Origin: Parasulfuritortus sp036391875
GTDB taxonomy: Bacteria; Pseudomonadota; Gammaproteobacteria; Burkholderiales; Thiobacillaceae
Assembly (NCBI GenBank): GCA_036391875.1
Contig: DASVZA010000007.1
Coordinates: forward strand, 1-64,000
Reading direction: 5' to 3'
Length of the DNA stretch: 64,000 bases
Shown here: positions 21,172-31,236 of the stretch, piece after piece
Layout of the letters: every line of letters begins with the position of its first letter
How positions within the stretch are numbered: position 1 is the first letter of the stretch
Program-made: the position numbers and the translations under genes
Notes under the pieces: generated by a model
The model's database searches: none
What the model saw: the letters and a program-made list of their open reading frames with translations, nothing else
What the model was told of the DNA's origin: nothing

Positions 21172-21814
21172 GCGCCAGCCCTCCCAGTTCGGTCGGGCCG
21201 GGGAACATGCGTTCCATCACCGCGCCGGCCAGTTTTTCCGCCAGCCGCTCCTGGCGCGCCTCGAAGGTCTGGTCCAGGCGCGCCCGGTTGTCGGCCAGCC
21301 GGACGCAGATCCCGCCCAGGCTGTCGCGACCGTGGCCGGCAAGCTCGATCTTGCGGCCCGGCGCGGCCCGCTGGCTCAATTCCGCCCAGACCGGCATCAG
21401 CAGATTCAAATCGGCATTGTTCGCTTCGGCCACCAGTTCGCCCGGCGGCAATTGCTTGGCCGCCGCCGCGATGAAGCGTTCCAGCACGGCCAGATAACGG
21501 GCCGGTTCCTGGCTCAACTCGATGAGGGAAAGGCGCACGTTGCTCAGTACCGTTTCGGTCAGTGCCCAACGCAGCCGGTCGAGATCCGCGGTGAGCCGGC
21601 CCTCGGCGGCCTGCACCTGGCGCCGCACCAGCTTGTCGGCCTCGGCCCGGACCGCCTGGCGCTCGCGCTGCTCGGCCTGGGCCAGGCGCTCGGCCGACTC
21701 CTTGAGGATGCGCTCCCGGGTCGCCTCGGCATTCTGCAGGCGCTCGCGGGCCAGGCTGTCGGCCTGGTCGAGCAACGCCTTTTCCAACTGGCTGATCTGG
21801 CTGTCGTCGTCCAT
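21164..21814 (-). CDS. atpE: V/A-type ATPase subunit E (peripheral stalk)
   Basis: A 216-residue protein whose first half is a long charged coiled coil (LARERLQNAEATRERILKES) and whose second half is globular, ending AGAVMERMFPGP. It pairs with the small subunit H to make the peripheral stalk that holds the head against rotation. It starts 12 bases after subunit F ends. Confidence 0.88.
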   Translation of the reverse strand: MDDDSQISQLEKALLDQADSLARERLQNAEATRERILKESAERLAQAEQRERQAVRAEADKLVRRQVQAAEGRLTADLDRLRWALTETVLSNVRLSLIELSQEPARYLAVLERFIAAAAKQLPPGELVAEANNADLNLLMPVWAELSQRAAPGRKIELAGHGRDSLGGICVRLADNRARLDQTFEARQERLAEKLAGAVMERMFPGPTELGGLAHG

Positions 21815-21826
21815 TCGTCCGCCTTG

Positions 21827-22162
21827 CTATTTCAACGCCTCGCGGCCCAGCACCGCGCGCACCACCTCGTCCACCACCGGGGCGTAGTCTGCCGGCGCCG
21901 AAAGGTGCGGCAGCTCGGTCACCACGATGCGGCCGCCCTCGTTGCGCAGCCGCTTGAGCCATTCACCTTCGCCGCGGGCCAGGTGCGCCTCGAGCAGGAC
22001 CAGGGCCGCGTCGCCCGAACCCCACAGCTCGGCCAGCACGCGCTCGACCCGCTCGGCATCGGCATCGGGATGGACCTCGGCCCCGATCAGGCTGAAGCCC
22101 TCGGCGATGCCGGCACTGCCCAGCACCACCAGGCGCGCGCCGGCGGCCGGTGCCTCGCTCAC
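21827..22162 (-). CDS. atpF: V/A-type ATPase subunit F
   Basis: A 111-residue small central-stalk subunit: LVVLGSAGIAEGFSLIGAEV at the N-terminus, then DAALVLLEAHLA and RIVVTELPH, the usual Rossmann-like pattern of subunit F. The GTG at 22162 overlaps the stop of subunit K (GTGA); this position and the match to the family start make it the right start, not the long open frame that continues through K. Confidence 0.88.
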   Translation of the reverse strand: MSEAPAAGARLVVLGSAGIAEGFSLIGAEVHPDADAERVERVLAELWGSGDAALVLLEAHLARGEGEWLKRLRNEGGRIVVTELPHLSAPADYAPVVDEVVRAVLGREALK

Positions 22163-22590
22163 AGCTTGCCCAGCATCAGGATGGACATCACCAGGCCGTA
22201 GATCGCGATGCCTTCGGCCAAGCCCAGGTAGACCAGGGTACGGCCGAACATCTCCGGCTTCTCGGCGATCACCGCCAGGGCCGCCGAGGCGACCGGGCCC
22301 AGGGCCAGCGCCGCGCCGATGGCCGCCAGGCCGGTCGGCAGGCCGATGCCGAGCAGGGCCAGGCCGTAGCCGACGGTGATCTCGCGGCCGGCCAGGGCCG
22401 GTTCCTGGGCCATGGCCTGGTCGACGCCGAGGAACAGCAGGCCGGCCAATGCCAGGGCGAAGACCGCGAGGTTGGCCAGCACGCCGCCCTTGATCCAGGC
22501 GGGCGGCGTCTTGCGGCTCAGTTCCAGGTACGCGCCGGTGGCGATCAGGCCCGCCACGCACAGGCCCATCAGGGCGACCAAAACGCTCAT
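22159..22590 (-). CDS. atpK: V/A-type ATPase subunit K (rotor ring, c-like)
   Basis: A 143-residue membrane protein with four hydrophobic helices, i.e. a fused pair of hairpins. The ion-carrying Glu126 lies in the last helix in the context LAEGIAIYGLV. The first hairpin has no equivalent carboxylate. The Thr that follows the Glu in Na+-binding NtpK (ETY) is Gly here, and no Gln is seen at the neighbouring Na+ ligand positions, so proton coupling is the better guess. It lies between subunits I and F. Confidence 0.92.
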   Translation of the reverse strand: MSVLVALMGLCVAGLIATGAYLELSRKTPPAWIKGGVLANLAVFALALAGLLFLGVDQAMAQEPALAGREITVGYGLALLGIGLPTGLAAIGAALALGPVASAALAVIAEKPEMFGRTLVYLGLAEGIAIYGLVMSILMLGKL

Positions 22591-22603
22591 GCTTCACTCC
22601 TTT

Positions 22604-24511
22604 TCATTTTTCTTCAGCCACCAGCCGCAATGGCCGGAACTCGATGCCATCTCCCGAGAAGAACCGGGAGAACCCCTCGTAATACATCAGGCGCAATGCC
22701 TGGATGGCGACGATGCCGCCCTCCAGGACGATGATCAGCACGTTGCCCAGCAGCACGGTCACGCCCTGCCCCACCCGGCCCAGTTCGGCCGCGATGGTGA
22801 ACACGGCCAGGGCCAGGGCGACGTGGTTCAGGCTGAAGGCCGCCACCCGCAGGAAGGACAGGGTGTTGGCGAACAGCTTGACGCCGGTCTCCAGGCTCTC
22901 GACCAGGGCCACCACCAGCCGCTCGCCGACCGGACCGGCCGTTTCCATGCCGGTGCGGACCGCCATGGCGATCAAAGCCAATGCCGCGAGTGCGCCGTAG
23001 CCGAGGCCGAAGCCATGTCCGGCCAGCACCGAGCGCAAGCCACCGATCGCCGCCAGATAGAACAGCAGGCCGGCCAGCGCGCCGCCGTCGAACAGCGCAT
23101 CGCCCCAGCGGCGCGCGGTCAGGCGATTGTAGAGGGTGATCAGCAGGGTGAGCGAGATGAACACTGCGCCGGAGCCGACCGCCAGCCACAGCATGCGGAC
23201 CGGGTCATGCAGCGGCGACTGCCAGACCGGTTCGATCAGCGTCTCGTAGCCGAACACGCTGCCGTAGAGCACGCCGAAGCAGACCGACGCCAGCCCGGCC
23301 GCCATCCCCACCCAGCGCAGCCAGGCCAGCCGGCCGCGCAGGAACAGGGACGCGACCAGCAGCACGGCGCCGTGGCCGACGTCGCCGAACATGGCGCCGA
23401 ACAGCAGGATGTAGCACAGGGCGAACAGCATGGTCGGGTCGAACTCGCCGTAGCGCGGCACGCCGTAGCTGCGCACCAGGCCGGTGAAAGGCCGCAGCCA
23501 GGCCGGATAGGTGAGCAGCGAAGGCACCTTGCCGGCGTCCCCGGGCCCCGGTTCGCGCGAGGTCATGAAGTAGCGGCCGTGGAAGCGCAACTCCAGCACC
23601 GCCTGCAGCTCGGCCACCGCGCGGCGCGGCACCCAGCCGGAGAACACCGCCAGTTGGCCCTTGCCGCTCAGGCCGAGCAGGGCCGATTCGGCCAGCGGCC
23701 GGGCCAGGGCCAGCAGCACACGGGCCTGCTCCAGCCAGTCGGCGTGTTCCTGGCGGCGCCGCTGGCGCAGGTCGCAATACTCGCCGTTCATGGCGTCGAG
23801 CCGGCGCTCCTCGGCCTCGATATAACGCTCGACGACGGAGGGATCGCCGTGCAGTTCGGGCGGCACGGCCAGGTCGCGCCAGCCGGCCTGGGTCAGCAGG
23901 CCGCCCAGCCGGTGGCCGCCGTCGCCGTCACTCGACTTGGGCCCGGCCACCACCACGAAGGCCTGGTCGCCGGTCCGGTCGAACACGGTCAGCAGATAGC
24001 CGGCCACCGACAGGGCATCGCCCAGGCGCTTCAGGTTGGCGACCGGGATCTGGCCCAGGCGGCTGTCGAGCAGGCCGTCGCGGCGCAGCAGGCGGGCCGG
24101 ATCGACGTCCAGCGCCCGCAACCGGCCGTAGGTCTCGCGCAGCATGGCCAGCCGCTCGCGCTCCTCGGCCACGCGCAGCTCCTGCTCGTGGCTGCCGGAA
24201 CAGGCCAGCCAGATCGTGCGCAGGCGGTTGTTGATGCCGCCCAGTTCGCGCTCGTTGGGCGCGATGGCATCGTCCGGGATCGGCGCCACGTCGCGGTGAC
24301 CGCAATACTCCATGATCTTGTCGAGGCGGGCGGCGGCCTCGAGGTACAGCTCGCGGTAATGCTCGCCGGCGTGTCCCGACGCCGTGCCGGGATCGGGATC
24401 GGGCGCGGCCGGGCCGAAGCTGCCGTAGCGGGCCAACCAGAGGGCCATCTCCTGCACCTCGCTGCTCAGGCAGAGCAGTTCGACCTTGACCATGGGTTTG
24501 GCCTTGAACAT
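22604..24511 (-). CDS. atpI: V/A-type ATPase subunit I (membrane stator)
   Basis: A 635-residue subunit I, the a-like stator next to the rotor ring. The cytoplasmic N-terminal half (about 1-320) has long charged helices. The C-terminal half has about seven membrane segments with family motifs PSLLTYPAWLRPF, FALCYILLFGAMFGDVGHG and LSFLRVAAFSLNHVALA; the Arg in the last one is the stator arginine. The symbol does not refer to F-type AtpI. It overlaps subunit C by one base. Confidence 0.94.
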   Translation of the reverse strand: MFKAKPMVKVELLCLSSEVQEMALWLARYGSFGPAAPDPDPGTASGHAGEHYRELYLEAAARLDKIMEYCGHRDVAPIPDDAIAPNERELGGINNRLRTIWLACSGSHEQELRVAEERERLAMLRETYGRLRALDVDPARLLRRDGLLDSRLGQIPVANLKRLGDALSVAGYLLTVFDRTGDQAFVVVAGPKSSDGDGGHRLGGLLTQAGWRDLAVPPELHGDPSVVERYIEAEERRLDAMNGEYCDLRQRRRQEHADWLEQARVLLALARPLAESALLGLSGKGQLAVFSGWVPRRAVAELQAVLELRFHGRYFMTSREPGPGDAGKVPSLLTYPAWLRPFTGLVRSYGVPRYGEFDPTMLFALCYILLFGAMFGDVGHGAVLLVASLFLRGRLAWLRWVGMAAGLASVCFGVLYGSVFGYETLIEPVWQSPLHDPVRMLWLAVGSGAVFISLTLLITLYNRLTARRWGDALFDGGALAGLLFYLAAIGGLRSVLAGHGFGLGYGALAALALIAMAVRTGMETAGPVGERLVVALVESLETGVKLFANTLSFLRVAAFSLNHVALALAVFTIAAELGRVGQGVTVLLGNVLIIVLEGGIVAIQALRLMYYEGFSRFFSGDGIEFRPLRLVAEEK

Positions 24512-25527
24512 CAGGCGGCTCCCACCGCGAGGCGGATTTCCCCGACCGGCAGCCCCATCCGCCGGCCGCGCAGCACGCCGCGCAGGTCACGCAGGCCGGC
24601 CTCGCGCAAGGTCAGGTAGGCCAGGGTGCGGGCCAGCGGCGAATCCGACCGGTCGAGCACGGCGCGGGCACGGTCGAGGGCGAGACGCTCCAGGCGCCGG
24701 GCGGCTTCGGGAATGGTCGCGCCAGCCAGCGGCCGGGCCAGTTCGTCCGGCAGCGCGTCCAGCACGGCGCCGACATCGCCCAGGCCGACCAGACGGCGCA
24801 GCAGCGCCGGTGTCAGGCGATAGCCCGGCGTCAGCAGCAGGTAATAGACCTGGGCCGGCGGCAGGCCGTAGTTGAAGCGGTAGCGCAGCAGCCAGACCAG
24901 GTTGGTGCGGTCGATCAGGTCGGCCATCAGCCGGCCGAATCCCGGGCCGGCCTCCTCCTCGACGGCATGCGCCCGCTTGATCAGGCCATCGTAGTAGGCG
25001 CGGTCCAAGGTGGCGTCGAGGATGAATGGATCGTTGCTCTCCTCGAAGGCCTGGCGGGCGTTGCGCACGATCCCGGCATAAGGCGTGAGTTCCAGCCGGC
25101 GCATCAGTTCGGCCACATCCTCCACCCGCATCAACGCCTCGGCATCGAGGTGGCTGAAGTCGCCCATGTCGAGCAGCCGGCCGGCCGTGGCCGCCGCGCT
25201 CTCGCCGGCCATCTTGGCCCGGATCAGCGACTTGACGTTGGAGACCTCGAAGCGGCCGATCCAGTAGAGCAGGAACTGGCGCGCGGCACCGGCCAGCGGC
25301 CGCAGCAGGATCTGCGCCTCGGCCAGCAGGATGGCGACGATGCGGGTCTCCAGGGAACGCGGATCGTCGTCGGCATAGCCGCCGGCCAGCAGGCCCAGGC
25401 CGCGCTGTTCGAGCTGGCCGGGCAAGTCCTCGTCCGGCGCATCGATCAGGGCGGAGACCATGGCCTCCGGCCACAGCCGACTCTTGAACAGGCTGACGCG
25501 CGTGTTCAAGTAGGCATAGGACATCAC
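24511..25527 (-). CDS. atpC: V/A-type ATPase subunit C
   Basis: A 338-residue all-helical protein that starts YAYLNTRVSLFKSRL and contains RFEVSNVKSLIRAKMAGE and NLVWLLRYRFNYGLPP, typical of subunit C/V-ATPase d. It caps the rotor ring and joins it to the central stalk D-F. It overlaps subunit H by four bases and subunit I by one. Confidence 0.92.
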   Translation of the reverse strand: MMSYAYLNTRVSLFKSRLWPEAMVSALIDAPDEDLPGQLEQRGLGLLAGGYADDDPRSLETRIVAILLAEAQILLRPLAGAARQFLLYWIGRFEVSNVKSLIRAKMAGESAAATAGRLLDMGDFSHLDAEALMRVEDVAELMRRLELTPYAGIVRNARQAFEESNDPFILDATLDRAYYDGLIKRAHAVEEEAGPGFGRLMADLIDRTNLVWLLRYRFNYGLPPAQVYYLLLTPGYRLTPALLRRLVGLGDVGAVLDALPDELARPLAGATIPEAARRLERLALDRARAVLDRSDSPLARTLAYLTLREAGLRDLRGVLRGRRMGLPVGEIRLAVGAA

Positions 25528-25841
25528 AACTCCGGATCGAGCAGCAGGGCCAGGGCGGCACGCATCGCCTCGTCCTCGTTCTGGTCGGCCTGGGCGCGCA
25601 ACGCCCGCTGGCGGGCCTCGAACTTGCGGGTCAGGTCCGCGACCATCTGCTCGGCCCGCTCCTCGGCCTCCTTCAGCACCGGTTCACGCCGGCGCTCGGC
25701 TTCCTGCTGAAAGCGCTCCTCGGCCCGCCAGACCTCTTCCAGCGCCGCGTCGACGATGCGCTTGCGCTCCTCTTCGGCAGCCTCGATGGCGGCCTCGGCC
25801 CGGGTCTCAGTCTCCAGCAGCCGTTTGAGCACGTTGTCCAT
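25524..25841 (-). CDS. atpH: V/A-type ATPase subunit H (G-like peripheral stalk)
   Basis: A 105-residue, almost wholly helical and highly charged coiled coil (ETETRAEAAIEAAEEERKRI), matching the small peripheral-stalk partner of subunit E. It is the first gene of the ATPase operon, 91 bases downstream of the hydrogenase large subunit. Such coiled coils diverge quickly, so the call leans on position as well as composition. Confidence 0.82.
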   Translation of the reverse strand: MDNVLKRLLETETRAEAAIEAAEEERKRIVDAALEEVWRAEERFQQEAERRREPVLKEAEERAEQMVADLTRKFEARQRALRAQADQNEDEAMRAALALLLDPEL

Positions 25842-25880
25842 AGCGACCTAGCTTGCCTGATGATTGTCCACAGATAGCCA

Positions 25881-25913
25881 CGGGCGCCGCCTCGCGTTGC
25901 AACGCGGCACCCG
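25881..25913. other. Hairpin between hydrogenase and ATPase operons
   Basis: On the minus strand CGGGTGCCGC and GCGGCGCCCG form a 10-bp stem with one wobble pair, enclosing a smaller palindrome GCGTTGCAACGC. No T tract follows, so it may be a weak terminator, an attenuator or a processing site rather than a full stop. Confidence 0.45.
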
Positions 25914-25932
25914 CATATACACAGCCGGAATG

Positions 25933-27699
<1,767 letters not shown>

Positions 27700-27709
27700 G
27701 GCTTCGCTT

Positions 27710-28159
27710 TCATGAATTCAACAGGTCATACAGGATGCGGTACTGGGTTTCGGCTTCGTGGTTGTCCGTGCCGGTTCCCTCGGCCACCGATTCGCAGGTG
27801 CGTGCCATGCGCGCGGACATGGCGGCTTCCCAGGCGATGTTGCCTGGCGATTCGTCGGCCGGGCGGACGCAGCTCAACGCCGCCTTGGCGACGAAGTGGC
27901 CGGCCTGGGAGCGCCAGTCGGCCTCCTTGCCGCACTGGGTGAAGCGTTCGACCCGGACGCTGTTCACCGCCTGGTAGGCGGAGGCCAGTTCGGACTCGCC
28001 GACGCCCGGATGCTTGACCATGGCGATCGCGGAACTGACCCGCATGTCCTGGCACAAGTGCAGCACGCTTTCGACGAAGGCCGCCGCCGCCCGGCGCTGC
28101 TGGTGGATGTCCAACTCGGCCAGGGCCGCCTTGAAATCGGCATCATTGTTGATAGGCAT
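27710..28159 (-). CDS. Unknown protein encoded between isp2 and hynL
   Basis: A 149-residue soluble-looking, mainly helical protein with no signal peptide. It has four cysteines, in LHLCQDM, FTQCGKE, ALSCVRP and ARTCESV, not arranged as an iron-sulfur motif. It starts 12 bases after isp2 and ends 10 bases before hynL, so it is certainly part of the hydrogenase operon. It does not resemble HupE/HyaE thioredoxin-like chaperones or HypA/HypC. A hydrogenase-specific chaperone or an accessory factor for the Isp complex is the natural guess, on position alone. Confidence 0.75.
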   Translation of the reverse strand: MPINNDADFKAALAELDIHQQRRAAAAFVESVLHLCQDMRVSSAIAMVKHPGVGESELASAYQAVNSVRVERFTQCGKEADWRSQAGHFVAKAALSCVRPADESPGNIAWEAAMSARMARTCESVAEGTGTDNHEAETQYRILYDLLNS

Positions 28160-28171
28160 GACCTTCCCTCC

Positions 28172-29431
28172 TTATTTCTCCACCAGGTGTTCGGCGATCA
28201 TTTCGGTCAGGCCGACCACCGGCAGATCCATCTGGTAATGCTCGAGCCCTTCCTCCAGCACGATGCGGCAATTGGCACAGGCCGTCACCAGCTTGTCCGG
28301 CTTCACCTCGTCCAGTTGCGCCTTCTTGCGCTTGAAGGCGATCAGCCTAATTTCCTCGGCATCGTCGTTGGCCGACACGCCGCCGCCCCCGCCGCAGCAC
28401 CAGTTGTACTTGCCCGGATCGGACATCTCGACGAAGTTCTTCGACACCATCCGCATCAGGTTGCGCTGCGGCTCGATCACGCCGCCGCGGCGGGCGATCT
28501 GGCACGGGTCGTGGAAGGTCAGCCGCTCCTCCTCGAAGCCTTCGGTCTTGAGCAGGCCGGCGGCGCGGAACTCGTCCAGCACCTCGAGGATGTGCTTCAC
28601 CTTGAAGCCGAACGGCCGGCCGATCAGGTTCGGGCCTTCCCAGCGGATCGCCGTGAAGGCGTGGCCGCATTCCGGGCTGATCACCGTCTTGACCTTGAGC
28701 CGCTCGGCGCCCTCGACGATGCGCGAGACGATCACCTTGGCCAGGTCGGAAACGCCGATCTGGATGCCGCTGTTGGTCGCCTCGAAGGCGGTCGAGCAGA
28801 GCGTCCAGGTCTTGCCCGCCTGCTTCATGATCTTGGCGATCGCGCTCAGGTATTCCGGGAAGTTGATGATCTCCATGGAGGAGAGCAGCACCATATATTC
28901 GGCGCCCTCCTGGTCGAGCGGCACGGTCAGCCCGGTCTCGGCCTCGATGTGGCCGATCTGGGCCTTCACGGCCGGCAGCTTGACGCCCATCGGGCTGCCG
29001 ATCTCGACCGTGCGCTTGGTCGCGCCGACCACGCCGTCCGGTGCGTGGCCGGCGATGGCCATGCCCTCGCGCAGCTTGCGCACCATGTAGACAATGTCGT
29101 TGCCGACCGGGCAGACGATGGTGCAGCGGCCGCACATGGTGCAACTGTCGTAGACCAGCTCGCGCCAGTTGCCCAGTTCCTCGTCGCTGATCGGCTTGGA
29201 CAGACCCAGCCATTTTCCGATCCGGCCGAGCAGCGTGTATTCCTGCTCGTAGACCCGGCGCAGCGGCTCGACCTTGTGGATCGGCGTGTATTTCGGGTCG
29301 CCGCTCTCGGTGTAGAACAGGCAGGCCTCGGCGCACAGGCCGCAGTGGACGCAACTATTGAAATAACTGGCGATGGGCGCGTCGATGACTTCCTTCAGGA
29401 TATCAACTGCCCTGGATAGAGATGCGCTCAT
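28172..29431 (-). CDS. isp2: Isp2: DsrK/HdrD-like iron-sulfur protein of the hydrogenase
   Basis: A 419-residue soluble protein. Two N-terminal 4Fe-4S motifs, CVHCGLCAEACLF and CTMCGRCTIVCPVG, are followed by the CCG-type domains of heterodisulfide reductase subunits. HDPCQIARRGG and WCCGGGGGVSA mark the noncubane cluster site. It matches Isp2 of Thiocapsa HynSL hydrogenase and is related to DsrK. It would carry electrons from HynSL to Isp1 and the quinone pool, or act on a disulfide. It overlaps isp1 by four bases. Confidence 0.9.
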   Translation of the reverse strand: MSASLSRAVDILKEVIDAPIASYFNSCVHCGLCAEACLFYTESGDPKYTPIHKVEPLRRVYEQEYTLLGRIGKWLGLSKPISDEELGNWRELVYDSCTMCGRCTIVCPVGNDIVYMVRKLREGMAIAGHAPDGVVGATKRTVEIGSPMGVKLPAVKAQIGHIEAETGLTVPLDQEGAEYMVLLSSMEIINFPEYLSAIAKIMKQAGKTWTLCSTAFEATNSGIQIGVSDLAKVIVSRIVEGAERLKVKTVISPECGHAFTAIRWEGPNLIGRPFGFKVKHILEVLDEFRAAGLLKTEGFEEERLTFHDPCQIARRGGVIEPQRNLMRMVSKNFVEMSDPGKYNWCCGGGGGVSANDDAEEIRLIAFKRKKAQLDEVKPDKLVTACANCRIVLEEGLEHYQMDLPVVGLTEMIAEHLVEK

Positions 29432-30102
29432 ACCGCAACCCCTTTCTTACCTTGGATATCGCCGTTGAACCAGCGCGACGGCCAGACCGTGAATACATGG
29501 AACAGCTTGGTGAACGGCAGCAGCACCAGCAGCAGTTCGACGCTGAGGATGTGCAGCGACAGCATCAGGGTGTACGGCAGCAGCAGGTGGCGGGCCGCCA
29601 TATAGCCGGTCAGCACAGGCAGGAAGGTGACCGCCCAGGTCAGCCAGTCCTCGAAGGTCGACAGGAAACGCTTCACCGGCTGGCGGATCCGGTCGATCAG
29701 CACGACCAGCATGGCCACCAGGGTCACCACGGCCATCAGGTCGACGAACTGCGACGGCAGCGCCGGCCAGGTCAGGCCGATCAGGTCCTGGATCAGCTTG
29801 ATGTGCGGCGCGAACAGCAGCACCACCACGGCGAGGCCGAGGTGGAAGGCGTAGCCGGCGACGTAGGTGATCGTCGAACGCTGGAACATGCCCGGTATCG
29901 GGATCGAACGGCGCACCAGGGTGTGCCAGCCCGAGGCGCCCGGTACGTGCCGGCGCTCGGCCAGGTCGGGCTTGCGGCCGAGGCTGTAGATTTCGATCAG
30001 GCGCCAGATCGTGCCCAGCAGGAAGACGGCGATCGCGATCTGCAGGCCGGGGCCGCGCACCCAGTTGAGAAGTTCTGCTGCATCCATGGCTGCTCCCGTC
30101 AT
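29428..30102 (-). CDS. isp1: Isp1: membrane cytochrome b-like subunit of the hydrogenase
   Basis: A 224-residue protein with about five membrane helices (LQIAIAVFLLGTIW, YAFHLGLAVVVLLF, LVAMLVVLIDRI, LTGYMAARHLLLPY, LHILSVELLLVLLP). It belongs to the NarI/DsrM-like cytochrome b group, with paired histidines suited to two b hemes. It is expected to anchor Isp2 and HynSL and to reduce quinone. Both ends overlap neighbours by four bases (hynS before, isp2 after), which indicates coupled synthesis. Confidence 0.9.
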   Translation of the reverse strand: MTGAAMDAAELLNWVRGPGLQIAIAVFLLGTIWRLIEIYSLGRKPDLAERRHVPGASGWHTLVRRSIPIPGMFQRSTITYVAGYAFHLGLAVVVLLFAPHIKLIQDLIGLTWPALPSQFVDLMAVVTLVAMLVVLIDRIRQPVKRFLSTFEDWLTWAVTFLPVLTGYMAARHLLLPYTLMLSLHILSVELLLVLLPFTKLFHVFTVWPSRWFNGDIQGKKGVAV

Positions 30103-31193
30103 TTTTCAAGGTCGTCCAGGGTGGCCGTCTGGTGGGCCGCCTTGGCTTTGGCTTTCGCAGCCCGGTTGGACAGGGCCACCCCCGCGCCGACCGCGGCGCC
30201 GACACCGATCGCGCCGAGCGCGACCTTCTCGAGCGGGGTGGTCGGCAGCGACAGGGCGCGGTAGAAGCTGCCGGCATCCCAGAAGTCGGGTTCCGAGCAG
30301 CCCAGGCAACCGTGGCCGGACTCGATCGGGAAGGAGGTGCCGTCGTTCCACTTCACCGTGGCGCAGGCGTTGTAGGTCACCGGTCCCTTGCAGCCAAGCT
30401 CGAACAGGCACCAGCCCTTGCGCGCGCCCTCGTCGTCGAAGGTCTTGGCGAACTTGCCCTGGTCGTAGAACGGCCGCCGGTAGCAGCGGTCGTGGATGGT
30501 CTCGCCGTAGAACGACAGCGGCCGGCCCAGCTTGTCCAGCTCGGGCAGCGTACCGAAGGCCAGGTAATGGGCCAGCACGCCGGTCATCACCACCGGGATG
30601 GGCGGGCAGCCGGAGATATTGATCACCGGCTTGTCCTTCACCAGCTCGGACACCGGCACCGCGCCGGTCGGATTGGGCTGTGCCTTGGGCAGACCGCCGA
30701 ACGAGGCGCAGGAGCCGATGGCGACCACCGCCGCCGCGCCCTTGGCCGACGCCATCAGGGTGTCGTAGTTGGAGACGCCGCCGACCGCGGAATAGACCCC
30801 GCCGTCCTTCATCGGCACCGAGCCGTCGACCAGGAGCAGGTACTTGCCCCAGTTCTCCTTCATCGCCGCCTCGCGTGCCGCCTCGGCCGCGGAGCCGGCG
30901 GCCGCCTGCAGGGTCTCGTGGTAGTCGAGCGAGATGCTGTTGAAGATCAGGCCTTCCAGGGTCGGCGCATGGGAGCGGGTGAGGGATTCGGTGCAGCCGG
31001 TGCACTCCTGGAAGGAGAGCCAGATCACCGACGGCCGGTGCGACTTGGCCAGCGCCTCGGCGAACGCCCGGCCGGCCGTGGGCGGCAAGGCCATCAGCGA
31101 CGCCAGCGTGGCGCAATACTTCAGAAAGGTTCTTCGGGAAACGCCCTGGCGGGCCAGGTTGTCGATCAGCAGACCTGATTTCTTTTCGTTCAT
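30099..31193 (-). CDS. hynS: [NiFe] hydrogenase small subunit with Tat signal
   Basis: A 364-residue small subunit. The Tat signal SRRTFLKYCATLASL lies near residues 19-33. Cluster ligands are visible: ECTGCTES, GSCASFGG and SGCPPIP for the proximal cluster; HDRC, GWCLFELGC, YNACATVKWN and HGCLGCSEPDFWD for the distal and medial ones. The last 45 residues hold a hydrophobic anchor and a basic tail. It relays electrons from the NiFe site to the membrane. It lies 43 bases after hupH. Confidence 0.94.
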   Translation of the reverse strand: MNEKKSGLLIDNLARQGVSRRTFLKYCATLASLMALPPTAGRAFAEALAKSHRPSVIWLSFQECTGCTESLTRSHAPTLEGLIFNSISLDYHETLQAAAGSAAEAAREAAMKENWGKYLLLVDGSVPMKDGGVYSAVGGVSNYDTLMASAKGAAAVVAIGSCASFGGLPKAQPNPTGAVPVSELVKDKPVINISGCPPIPVVMTGVLAHYLAFGTLPELDKLGRPLSFYGETIHDRCYRRPFYDQGKFAKTFDDEGARKGWCLFELGCKGPVTYNACATVKWNDGTSFPIESGHGCLGCSEPDFWDAGSFYRALSLPTTPLEKVALGAIGVGAAVGAGVALSNRAAKAKAKAAHQTATLDDLEK

Positions 31194-31236
31194 GACCCAA
31201 TACCCCTTACGCGGGAAAACAGAGGAAGATCGCTCT

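Noticed and set aside
22159..22597. Subunit F read as a 256-residue protein running through subunit K
   Set aside because: The long frame is open by chance; similarity to subunit F starts at the GTG that overlaps the K stop, and K is intact in its own frame.
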